Source: JAKRSE01 sp943369295
GTDB taxonomy: Bacteria; Armatimonadota; Fimbriimonadia; Fimbriimonadales; Fimbriimonadaceae
Assembly (NCBI GenBank): GCA_943369295.1
Contig: CALRMU020000003.1
Span: 620,001 to 684,000 of the forward strand
Length of the DNA stretch: 64,000 nt
Direction: 5' to 3'
This document shows, piece after piece, positions 25,541-33,450 of this stretch. Position 1 is the stretch's first letter, and each line of letters starts with the position of its first letter. The translations under genes were made by a program, and so were the position numbers. Under the pieces are notes generated by a model, which was not told the DNA's origin, did no database searches, and worked only from the letters and a program-made list of their open reading frames with translations.

Positions 25541-25560
25541 CCAAAGCCTGAAACTAAAAA

Positions 25561-26631
25561 CTAAATTAAGCCCGGGAAAATCCTCTCTCCCTCGAAAGGA
25601 GTCTCAACTTCCCCAGCATCTGTCACCAAGACAAGAGACTCTGAAGACACCCTCACATCCAAGACTTCAGAGAACTCAAAGGGACATTCCAGCGAGGTCA
25701 TTGCCGTTCGCGTCACCACTGGGCCAAGCGACAGATCAACAAAGGTCGGACGTTCTGAACGTGAAGCAGCCAGAGATTCAGCCAGCCCATAGTGAAAGTG
25801 AGTGCAGCCATCTTCTAGAGCAAGCACCCCAGTGTGCCGCCCGGACCACGGAGCATAATCCCGCCCGCCCTCGCTCATCCAAACGACCGTGCCAGGCAGG
25901 TTCTTCCTCTCCCTAACGCTCACCCAAACTCGATTTGGAGAACCAGGAAAGAGAGCCGCGTGCCAGCTCAGGGTCTGACTCGGTTCGGCGAAGAGCTGGA
26001 CCAGATCCTCGTGTCCTGGCTTGTGCGGCCGCTTGGTCAGATCATAAAAGCCGTCTAATCCGGGAACAAACTTGAGGTTTTGAAACCTAGCTCCGGGCCT
26101 CAGGACCTGCCGTCCCTGAGTTTCCGGCCCTTCGAAAACATCAGGGAAAACCTGACCATGGGCGAAAGGCGAAGTCCACCACTTCACGTTCCTTCCGCCA
26201 GTCTGCAGCATGGCGTGATAGCCATAGCTCATCTTGATGTCACCAATTAAGGTGTGAACCTGATAGAGCGCGGGATGATCCTCCCCCACCCAAACCTGCT
26301 TTTCAATCTCCAGACCAGGCTGGGCAAATCGCATCGTGAGGTTGGATTCTTCAGAAGTCAAAAGCTCCCACTCCCCGTGGGCGCAGAAGCCGTGCATAGG
26401 GTGCTGAACCCCATCTACCGGGGTCGCGTTTCCACCAAAAGGACAGCAGAAAAAGTCGCCTTGAAGGTTGCCCAGCCGGCCCTCAATCTGCTCCTTTCCG
26501 ACCCAGGGAGCTGTGTGGAGGGGCTCGAAGACTCCTGTGGGGAGAAGGAACTCGGCTGCCTTCAGGGTACCCCCTCGTGGGAAGATTCCAGTCTTTACGG
26601 CCGGGGAGATTAGAGGAATTAGGTTGTTCAT
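25561..26631 (-). CDS. Aldose epimerase / galactose mutarotase-like protein
   Basis: 356 residues with a beta-sandwich pattern that resembles galactose mutarotase-like proteins. GGTLKAAEFLLP, a GDFFCCPFGG segment, HPMHGFCAHGEWEL (about 78-91) and SYGYHAMLQTGG carry the histidines expected at a sugar-binding cleft. The family interconverts sugar anomers or binds sugars; the exact role here is unknown. It is the last gene of the minus-strand polyol cluster, 45 nt after the KpsF/GutQ gene, and ends at the 111-bp repeats. Identification rests on motif resemblance, not on a full match. Confidence 0.6.
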   Translation of the reverse strand: MNNLIPLISPAVKTGIFPRGGTLKAAEFLLPTGVFEPLHTAPWVGKEQIEGRLGNLQGDFFCCPFGGNATPVDGVQHPMHGFCAHGEWELLTSEESNLTMRFAQPGLEIEKQVWVGEDHPALYQVHTLIGDIKMSYGYHAMLQTGGRNVKWWTSPFAHGQVFPDVFEGPETQGRQVLRPGARFQNLKFVPGLDGFYDLTKRPHKPGHEDLVQLFAEPSQTLSWHAALFPGSPNRVWVSVRERKNLPGTVVWMSEGGRDYAPWSGRHTGVLALEDGCTHFHYGLAESLAASRSERPTFVDLSLGPVVTRTAMTSLECPFEFSEVLDVRVSSESLVLVTDAGEVETPFEGERIFPGLI

Positions 26632-26676
26632 TGCTTCGCCTTTGAAGTGGAAATCTTCCTGCCTTACCTGGTGAGG

Positions 26677-27654
26677 CTACATCACGATGCCGGCCCGAGT
26701 GATGTCGTGAAGATGGATCAGCCCGATCGGCTCCTCATCATCGTTCACCACGGGAAGGCTGATGATCTTGTAGCGTTCCAGAATCTCCAGAGCCTTGACC
26801 GCCATCATCTCTGGCCGAGCCACCTTAGGCCCCCGGGTCATGAGGTCAGAAATCGGAGCGGAAAGATCCACCGCCCCTCTCCCCAGATAGCGTCTCAGGT
26901 CGCCGTCTGAGAAGAACCCAGTCAGCTTTCCGGCCTGATCTACGACCGACGTCGCTGCCATCTTGGTGCGAGTCATCACGAAGATAGCTTCAGAAAGAGG
27001 CTTGCTTTCCAAGATCACAGGGTTGTCATCTCCCTTGTGCATCAGGTCAGAAACCTTGGTTAGAAGCCTTCTGCCCAATGACCCGCCTGGGTGCCGCAGA
27101 GCGTAATCGTCCGGTCCAAAGCCTCTGGCATCAAGCAGAACGATGGCAAGGGTATCTCCAAGTGCCAGCATTGCTGTGGTGCTGGACGTCGGGGCGAGAT
27201 TAAGGGAACAGGCTTCCCGAGCCACAGTAAGAATCAATCCCACTTCTGCCGATTTGGCCAGTTCACTATCAGCATTCGAGGTGACCGCAATCAAAGGCAC
27301 CTGAAAGTGCTTGAGGTATGGCAAGATCCGCAGAACTTCCTCTGTCTGTCCGCGGTGAGAAAATGCCATCACCACGTCGTCTCCCGTGATCATCCCCAGA
27401 TCACCATGGATCGCCTCACCCGGATGGACAAAGAAGGAGGGTGTGCCGGTGGAGGCCAAGGTCGCTGCGACCTTGCGGCCGATGAGGCCAGCCTTGCCCA
27501 TGCCAGTGGTAATAACCCTGCCCTTGCAGTTGAGCATCAGGTCAATCGCCTTCAAAAAGGCTTCATCGACAACAGAAGTCAGGCCCCGGACGGCATCGGC
27601 TTCCATCGCGATGATCTCGCGAGCACGGTCAAGAAGTCTCTGAGAATCGCTCAT
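26677..27654 (-). CDS. KpsF/GutQ-family sugar-phosphate isomerase (arabinose-5-phosphate isomerase type)
   Basis: 325 residues: an N-terminal SIS isomerase domain (about 35-170, with GRVITTGMGKAGLIGRKVAATLASTGTPSFFVHPGEA and LAPTSSTTAMLALGD) and two C-terminal CBS domains (about 200-320). The family converts ribulose-5-phosphate to arabinose-5-phosphate, either for KDO synthesis (KdsD) or, as GutQ, within the glucitol operon. Its place among polyol-type dehydrogenases with a DeoR regulator recalls E. coli gutQ in the srl operon. It overlaps the zinc-type dehydrogenase gene by 4 nt. No KDO biosynthesis gene is nearby, which favours a catabolic or regulatory role. Confidence 0.9.
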   Translation of the reverse strand: MSDSQRLLDRAREIIAMEADAVRGLTSVVDEAFLKAIDLMLNCKGRVITTGMGKAGLIGRKVAATLASTGTPSFFVHPGEAIHGDLGMITGDDVVMAFSHRGQTEEVLRILPYLKHFQVPLIAVTSNADSELAKSAEVGLILTVAREACSLNLAPTSSTTAMLALGDTLAIVLLDARGFGPDDYALRHPGGSLGRRLLTKVSDLMHKGDDNPVILESKPLSEAIFVMTRTKMAATSVVDQAGKLTGFFSDGDLRRYLGRGAVDLSAPISDLMTRGPKVARPEMMAVKALEILERYKIISLPVVNDDEEPIGLIHLHDITRAGIVM

Positions 27655-29231
27655 TGGGCCACGCGCAGCAGTTCAGTTTCAGCTTCCCCTGTCCACTGAC
27701 CAGAGACGAGTTCTGCCGCGACCGAAGGGTACCAGCGGTCCATTTCGGCCAATGGGATGAGAGGCAGATTTACCAGGCTGGGATAGACAACTATCTTCCC
27801 TTCTAGGGTCCTCTCCTCCACCGCTCTCAATCCATCAATCGCCCCAGCCATGCCGGAAACTGCAGCGACCGAGAGATTGGTATCCACTTGGTCGGTCACC
27901 ACCTTTTCCAGCACCACCCTCATGTCTCGTGGCTCGCTTCCGCTAGTTCCAAAAAGGTAAAGGCTCTGGTCAATCACCTTCTCAAGGTCCAGTTCGGCCA
28001 TCGTCCCGACTGGGATTCCTGCAAAGACATTGATTTTTGCCCCTTTCCTTGACCGTGCAATGGCATCCTGCACCAGTGCGGGCACAGGAGCCATGAGCGA
28101 TATCACATTAAAGAACTCGTCATTGGCAAGCTGAGAAGCCAAGCTGGTGGAGTAATGTCCCTGCCAGGCAGTGAGCTTTTTCTCCAAAGCCTCCAGCCTC
28201 TCATCACTTGTGTCGGTGGCTACGACTTCTCCCTTCGTGGTGGCGAGAGCACGGATCGTATGCATCTGCCCCATGGGGCCGCCCGCTCCAACTATCAGGA
28301 CCCTATCCTTCTCGCCAATCTCACAATCTTTAGGGATGCGGTTCAAAGCTTCGGCCAGGTCTGTTCCCCAGGTGCCGACGTATCTCTGCCCCATGTAATG
28401 AAGCCGACCAACATCAATCTTGACCTTTCTTCCTAGCCTGCGGCCCAGCTGCAGAAGAAACATTCTCCCCCCTTTTGCCAGCCAAGGGGCGGCCGCTTCG
28501 ATGTCATCTGCCGTGGCTCGCACCAAAATCAGATCATCCAGCGTTCCTTCGGAGAAAGTCATTTCCGAAATCTGTCCGATTCGGTATTCCCTGCCTTTTA
28601 AGATTGTCAGGTCAGGGGGCGATGCACCTCCGCAAAGGCAGACGGCGACTCTCGGTCCCAGTTCTCTGCGCTCCTCCACCGCATAGCTGTTCTCCACACA
28701 GGCCCATGGCTCAACCAAAGCAAGCTGAGAAGCGGGTCGATCTGTAGGGACGGGAATCATGAATGAGGATTCATCGGTGGGGTCGCCTGTGATCCTTTCA
28801 TCCATCAAAACAAACTGCTGAAGACCTCCTTCGAAGTTGTAGCCGAAGGCTCCGTTGGAACCTGCTGTTTTCAAGGGGCGGTAATCGGCCTGAACGATAA
28901 ACCGTTGATTCTCTTCGTAGTGAAGAACTCCTTCACCAACTGCGATAACCCGGCACACAACTTCATGCCCCGGCACAGTGCGCTTTGAACCAGGAGCATA
29001 GGAAGGAAGGTCAGCAAGGACCTGAGGATCAACACCCTCCAAAACTTCGCTCTTGCGAACATGACCGCTGAACTGGCTGAGCAGCTTCATGTCAGAAAAG
29101 CAGAGGCCGACCGCTTCCACTTCAACCAAAAACTGCCTTGATCCAGGTTGGATGACCTCTTTCGAGCTGTTGAGTTCAAGCGCTTTTGGCCCTGTAAGCT
29201 GAATTGCCGTTTGAGTTGTTGGTATCTGCAT
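27651..29231 (-). CDS. Zinc-type (MDR) polyol dehydrogenase-like protein
   Basis: 526 residues, about 150 longer than typical zinc alcohol dehydrogenases. N-terminal GroES-like domain with GLCFSDMK (catalytic cysteine position), PGHEVVCRV and FGYNFEGGLQQF; then a central region of about 100 residues (ELGPRVAVCLCGGASPPDLTILKG) not seen in short members. The nucleotide-binding domain has VLIVGAGGPMGQMH and VVATDTSDERL. It resembles L-sorbose-1-phosphate reductase and galactitol-1-phosphate dehydrogenase-type enzymes, but the substrate cannot be fixed. It lies 3 nt after the SDR gene and overlaps the KpsF/GutQ gene, so it is part of one operon. Confidence 0.8.
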   Translation of the reverse strand: MQIPTTQTAIQLTGPKALELNSSKEVIQPGSRQFLVEVEAVGLCFSDMKLLSQFSGHVRKSEVLEGVDPQVLADLPSYAPGSKRTVPGHEVVCRVIAVGEGVLHYEENQRFIVQADYRPLKTAGSNGAFGYNFEGGLQQFVLMDERITGDPTDESSFMIPVPTDRPASQLALVEPWACVENSYAVEERRELGPRVAVCLCGGASPPDLTILKGREYRIGQISEMTFSEGTLDDLILVRATADDIEAAAPWLAKGGRMFLLQLGRRLGRKVKIDVGRLHYMGQRYVGTWGTDLAEALNRIPKDCEIGEKDRVLIVGAGGPMGQMHTIRALATTKGEVVATDTSDERLEALEKKLTAWQGHYSTSLASQLANDEFFNVISLMAPVPALVQDAIARSRKGAKINVFAGIPVGTMAELDLEKVIDQSLYLFGTSGSEPRDMRVVLEKVVTDQVDTNLSVAAVSGMAGAIDGLRAVEERTLEGKIVVYPSLVNLPLIPLAEMDRWYPSVAAELVSGQWTGEAETELLRVAQ

Positions 29232-29234
29232 AGG

Positions 29235-30224
29235 TCAGCTCAGCATCACTTGTCCGCCGGTGACAGGCAGCGCCTGCCCCGTTTCGTAGGTTTGATCGAC
29301 AAGGTAGAAAATCGCCTTCATCACATCGGCCACCTGGCAGCCACGTCCCATCGGAATCTTGGCCTCGTAAAACTTCTTCACGTCATCCAGAGTCTTGGCG
29401 CCTGGCACCTTGCCCGACCTCAGATACTGAGCAAAGAGCCCCTTCTCAGGATCCATCCATAAAGGACCTTCAAAAAAGTTGCCAGGGCAGACGGCGTTTA
29501 CCTTGATTCCCATTTCGAGGAGTTCCAGAGCGAAAGACTGGGTGAGGCCGATTCCACCGAATTTCGAACCGGCGTAGGCTCCGTTGCGGTTTGACCCCTG
29601 CAGACCAGACTTCGAGTTGATTTGGATGATGTCGCTCAATCGGCTAGGGTCGGCGCCGTAATTGAGAGCCAGGTAGGGGGCTGTGTGCTTAACCAGAAGG
29701 AAGTAGCCCAAATAATTGACCTTTGTCACGAATTCAAAGTCTTCAACTGGCTGGGTAAGAACGCTTTCAGCCCGCAAAACTCCAGCGTTGGAAACGACCA
29801 GATCAAAGCCACCCCAAAAACCGGCAGCTAAAAAAATTGATTCGGAAACCGAAGCTTCGTTGGACACGTCGATTTCCAGAGCCCGCGCCTGCCCTGGGTT
29901 CAAATTATTGAATTTTATCGATTCCTGCTCCGCCAGTTCGAGGTTTCGATCAGCAAGAATAACAAAGGCTCCTTCGGAAACCAAACCTTCTGCGATGCCC
30001 AAACCAAAGCCTTGAGCCGCCCCTGTAACAAGGCAGATTCTGCCAGCCATGCGCCCTTGAGTTTCTGCCCATTGCAGGTGAAGTCCCTCAATTGTCTCGC
30101 CTTCTAAAAGACGTTGAGCAAGGCCAATAGGATCCTCAGATTGGTTAAATCCCTGCCCAGCAGAAACAAGAGCCTGACGACCGCTTTTGTTTAGCTCCGC
30201 TCTCAGCTCGGCCAGCCACTTCAC
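29235..30224 (-). CDS. SDR-family oxidoreductase (sorbitol-6-phosphate dehydrogenase-like)
   Basis: 329 residues. A 60-residue N-terminal extension precedes a classical short-chain dehydrogenase. The cofactor motif is TGAAQGFGLG (residues 67-76), NAG is in VSNAGVLRAE, the catalytic serine lies in INSKSGLQGS and the Y-x-x-x-K is YAGSK. The long form with GFG and the NPEKGLF-like tail resembles SrlD-type dehydrogenases and the C-terminal half of aldolase-dehydrogenase fusions. The extension could be a remnant of the fused aldolase domain. It overlaps the PHP gene by 4 nt and probably oxidises a phosphorylated polyol or keto sugar. Confidence 0.82.
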   Translation of the reverse strand: MKWLAELRAELNKSGRQALVSAGQGFNQSEDPIGLAQRLLEGETIEGLHLQWAETQGRMAGRICLVTGAAQGFGLGIAEGLVSEGAFVILADRNLELAEQESIKFNNLNPGQARALEIDVSNEASVSESIFLAAGFWGGFDLVVSNAGVLRAESVLTQPVEDFEFVTKVNYLGYFLLVKHTAPYLALNYGADPSRLSDIIQINSKSGLQGSNRNGAYAGSKFGGIGLTQSFALELLEMGIKVNAVCPGNFFEGPLWMDPEKGLFAQYLRSGKVPGAKTLDDVKKFYEAKIPMGRGCQVADVMKAIFYLVDQTYETGQALPVTGGQVMLS

Positions 30225-31309
30225 CCCAAGGCCTCCTCAACTGCTAACGAAGGGGGGCAGTTCTGCCAGTCTGCAAGTCTCTTTGCGCCCAGATAAAAGG
30301 CCTCTTCGCAATTCTTTGGCAAGGGTTCTCCATTTGAACAGCGGGGAGTGACGAGAATCATCTCTGTCGTGTTGTGTTCTGTCCCCGCAGAAACCTTGAA
30401 GCCTGCCGCGATTAAGGCATCAACAGCCTGTGACAAGACCTGAGGTGAGTTGCGGTTCGGGATGAACTCAACCCAATCAATCGCCAGTTGATTCAAGTTT
30501 TGAATCAGAACCTCCGGCGAGGATTCAAAATCTGATCCTGGCTTCATGCCATCTAAAACCGTCGGGTAAGCCACGATTCCGTCCAGCTCAAGAATCAGCT
30601 CTCGAGCGATGTCGAAAGAAACAAAGGCTTCGGGGACGAATGCGGGCTTGCCCGACTTCATCAATCTGTTTCTGATCTCAGCCTGGACCAACTGGGGATC
30701 AGAAACAGAATTCAAGGGCACACCCAGAAGTCGAAAAAGGAAGTCACCTCGTTCTGATTCCGGGCATTGGTCGAATACGAGCTCCTGCACAGCTTGGGCG
30801 AGGTGCCTTTCTTGAAGAGTCACTGCCCTAACTGGCACACCCGCCCGAGCGGCGACTTGGTCCTTCACCGAATCGGCGGTGATATGCAGATCCAATCCAG
30901 CTCGTGAAGATTCGTGGCTCAAGAGCCCTGCCATCTGCTCCATCCTTTGGTCATCTGACTGGCGAATCTGCTCTAGAATTTCTTTCGCTCGGGCAGTAGG
31001 GTTGTTCAGCTTTCTTAAAGCCTTGCCACAGAGATACATTTTGCCTGGGTTGCCAGGATCATTGATCTTCTGCCCCTTCTGAAAAGCGTCTTCGTTCCAG
31101 CAGACAATCTCGATGCCATAGAGAGGCGTGATCCCCTTTTCACGGCACTGACGGCCAAACTCCTTGTAGATTCTGTGATCGTAGTAGTTGCTGGCCCCTA
31201 GAATCTCTATGCCTTCCTTAGCCGCCCTATCCACTGCTTCGCCAATCGAGGCAAAAGCAGAAAAGTTGGGCGGAAGGTGAATGTGGCAGTTGACTGGGCT
31301 AGCCATCAC
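30221..31309 (-). CDS. PHP-domain-like metal-dependent hydrolase
   Basis: 362 residues. The N-terminal NCHIHLPPNFSAF provides an H-x-H metal motif, followed by ILGASNYYDHRIYKEF, and ITPLYGIEIVCW has the glutamate placed as in PHP-domain phosphoesterases. SAGTEHNTTEM near the C-terminus supplies another histidine and glutamate. The central section is unlike standard PHP phosphatases and may form a lid. It overlaps both the SDR and E2 genes by 4 nt, so it belongs to the polyol/2-oxoacid operon. A phosphatase or lactonase role on a sugar phosphate would fit, but this is inference. Confidence 0.65.
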   Translation of the reverse strand: MMASPVNCHIHLPPNFSAFASIGEAVDRAAKEGIEILGASNYYDHRIYKEFGRQCREKGITPLYGIEIVCWNEDAFQKGQKINDPGNPGKMYLCGKALRKLNNPTARAKEILEQIRQSDDQRMEQMAGLLSHESSRAGLDLHITADSVKDQVAARAGVPVRAVTLQERHLAQAVQELVFDQCPESERGDFLFRLLGVPLNSVSDPQLVQAEIRNRLMKSGKPAFVPEAFVSFDIARELILELDGIVAYPTVLDGMKPGSDFESSPEVLIQNLNQLAIDWVEFIPNRNSPQVLSQAVDALIAAGFKVSAGTEHNTTEMILVTPRCSNGEPLPKNCEEAFYLGAKRLADWQNCPPSLAVEEALG

Positions 31310-32523
31310 GCTCCTCCAATTGAAGCTGGATTTTCCAACAGAGCTTTGAGCCGAGCCATAAACTGAGCCCCAGTGGTTCCATCAATCGTCCGGTGGTCGG
31401 CGCTTAGGGTCAAAGTCATTCTGCGTCCAGGACGCATCGCTCCATCCATGACAATCACTTCTTCTCTCGCGGCCCCTACGGCAAGAATCCCCGACTCAGG
31501 CGGATTGATAATCGCAGAAAATTCTTCAACTCCAAACATTCCAAGGTTGGAGATAGTGAAGACCCCTTCACCCATCCCCTCCACCTTGCCTACCTTGGCC
31601 GCCTCGATGAGACGACGGGTCTCGGCGGCGATTCCCTTCAGGCTGAGAGAATCGGCGTTTTTGAGAACTGGCACCACCAGTCCAGCTTCAAGCCCGACCG
31701 CAAGACCGATATTGATCGCATCCCTGCGCACCAGGTCATCTCCATCCACCTGGTCAAGAAAGACAGGAAACTCCAGCAAGGCCCGCGAAACAGCAAAAAC
31801 AATGACGTCGTTTACCGAGCAGGGGTAAAGCGACTTCTCCTTTTTGTAGAAGGACATCAAGGCATCGGCTTCGATGGTCAGCTTCAAATACCAATGAGGC
31901 AGGGTCTGCTTGCTGATAGAAAGGTTCTTGGCAATGGCCTTTCGCATCTTGGTCATGGGGCGCCTCTCTCCCCCTGCGATTGGCTTGATTGCCTGAGGGG
32001 GAGCGGGGGCCGGAGACGAACCAGCCGCGGCCAAAACATCCTTCAGCAGAACTCGCCCATCAGGGCCAGTGCCTGCGATTGACCTTAGCTCAACGCCTTT
32101 CTCATTGGCTGCCTTGCGAGCCAAGGGCGAAACTCTCTGCCTTGACGGCGCGAAGAGGTCGGACACAGCTGGCTTTAAAGCCGCCGGTTCTTGAGAGAAC
32201 ATCACAAGAGGCTTCTCCTCTTCTGACTTCGGCTTAACCTGACCCACCAAAGCCGCGACCTGGGCATCATCCTCGCCAAAGTAAGCGACCGGGGTCTTGA
32301 CCGCTGCCGTCTGACCTTCCTTGACCAAAATGAGGCTAAGCCGACCGGCGACTTCGGCCTCGACTTCCAAAGTCGCCTTGTCAGTTTCAAGGTCAAACAG
32401 CACGTCGCCCGCCTTCACCCTGGCGCCCGGCTTAACGCGCCAGGCAAGAATCGTCCCTTCTTCCATAGAATTGCCCGCTTGGGGCAGAAGGATGGGAGTC
32501 GGCTGGGAAGATTCCGCGCTCAT
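31306..32523 (-). CDS. Dihydrolipoamide acyltransferase (E2) of a 2-oxoacid dehydrogenase complex
   Basis: 405 residues from the ATG at 32523; the frame is open to 32598 but that stretch is promoter-like. One lipoyl domain (FDLETDKATLEVE, lipoyl-lysine K49), a peripheral-subunit binding domain (VSPLARKAANEKGVELRSIAGTG, about 127-155) and the catalytic core with SADHRTIDG near the C-terminus. E2 moves the acyl group from lipoate to CoA. It is divergent from a DeoR regulator followed by the fused E1 gene, so E1 and E2 sit on opposite sides of a 95-bp intergenic region. No E3 gene lies in the window. The acyl substrate is unknown. Confidence 0.93.
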   Translation of the reverse strand: MSAESSQPTPILLPQAGNSMEEGTILAWRVKPGARVKAGDVLFDLETDKATLEVEAEVAGRLSLILVKEGQTAAVKTPVAYFGEDDAQVAALVGQVKPKSEEEKPLVMFSQEPAALKPAVSDLFAPSRQRVSPLARKAANEKGVELRSIAGTGPDGRVLLKDVLAAAGSSPAPAPPQAIKPIAGGERRPMTKMRKAIAKNLSISKQTLPHWYLKLTIEADALMSFYKKEKSLYPCSVNDVIVFAVSRALLEFPVFLDQVDGDDLVRRDAINIGLAVGLEAGLVVPVLKNADSLSLKGIAAETRRLIEAAKVGKVEGMGEGVFTISNLGMFGVEEFSAIINPPESGILAVGAAREEVIVMDGAMRPGRRMTLTLSADHRTIDGTTGAQFMARLKALLENPASIGGA

Positions 32524-32618
32524 AGCTTTCCCAGAGGATAGCGTAAATTCATCAACTTTTGACGGACTTTTTTCATTTTCATGACAAAGTTCGCGCATAA
32601 TGAAGGAGGCAGATCCTC

Positions 32619-33431
32619 ATGATCGGCACTGAAACCCCTTCGTTACGGATAAACGGTGAAAGGCTGGACCTCATTCTGGAAAGAATTGAGGATCAGCGGC
32701 ACGTCACTGTCCGCGACTTGGCAAAGGCCACAGGGGTAAGCGAAGCCACCATCCGCCGAGACCTTAAACAGCTTTCTGACCGCCAGCTCATTGAACTCGT
32801 CTACGGCGGGGCGACTTCTGCCCGAAAGTCAGACCAATCACTTCAGGCGAGAGGTCAGAGAAACACCGAAGCAAAACAGGTCATCGGAGAGCTAGCCGGG
32901 GCCTTGGTTAAAGACCACGACATGCTTTTTGTCGATGCCGGCACCACCTGCTTCGAAATGCGCCACGCCCTTAAGCAGAGGCGCGGCCTCACTCTTTTGG
33001 TCAATTCCACCCGGCTCGCCATTGAAATGGGATCTAGCCCTGACTGCAACTTGATCCTCTTGGCAGGTCAATATCGGCCCGACCGAATGGATACTGTCGG
33101 CCCCCTTGCCGACCAAACTGTCGAACAGCTCAGGGGCTATTCCTGCTTTCTTGGCGCAGATGGTTTGAGCCAAGATTTCGGCGTTTCTGCAAACGAAATG
33201 CAGACCGCCTACCTTTACCAGCACCTAATCAAGAACGCCAAAGAGACGATTCTTCTAGCCGACCATTCTAAGTTCGGAGTTCCCTCCCTTTTCAGAATTG
33301 GCGGCTTTGAAGCTGTCTCTAAAGTCGTGACAGACCGCGACCCTGGCCAGGACTGGCAAGGGTTTTTTAACGATCTCGGCATTGCCTTGGTCACACCAGA
33401 TTCTATTCAAGAACCCAAGCCGCAAGGCTGA
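32619..33431 (+). CDS. DeoR-family transcriptional regulator
   Basis: 270 residues. The N-terminal winged helix (RLDLILERIEDQRHVTVRDL, GVSEATIRRDLKQLSDRQLIELVYGGA) is the DeoR HTH signature, and the C-terminal domain (VDAGTTCFEMRHAL, LADHSKFG) is the sugar-phosphate-sensing DeoRC fold. A strong GGAGG precedes the ATG. It is placed between divergent E2 and downstream E1 genes and most probably represses both from the 95-bp gap, with a phosphorylated sugar or polyol as inducer. SrlR of the glucitol operon is a functional parallel. Confidence 0.94.
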   Translation: MIGTETPSLRINGERLDLILERIEDQRHVTVRDLAKATGVSEATIRRDLKQLSDRQLIELVYGGATSARKSDQSLQARGQRNTEAKQVIGELAGALVKDHDMLFVDAGTTCFEMRHALKQRRGLTLLVNSTRLAIEMGSSPDCNLILLAGQYRPDRMDTVGPLADQTVEQLRGYSCFLGADGLSQDFGVSANEMQTAYLYQHLIKNAKETILLADHSKFGVPSLFRIGGFEAVSKVVTDRDPGQDWQGFFNDLGIALVTPDSIQEPKPQG

Positions 33432-33450
33432 TCACAAAAGGCAAAACCCC

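Noticed and set aside
25291..25544. Two open frames on the minus strand (about 70 codons each) across the tandem repeat
   Set aside because: They arise because the 111-bp period is a multiple of three. The products are repetitive, share no family and have no ribosome-binding site.
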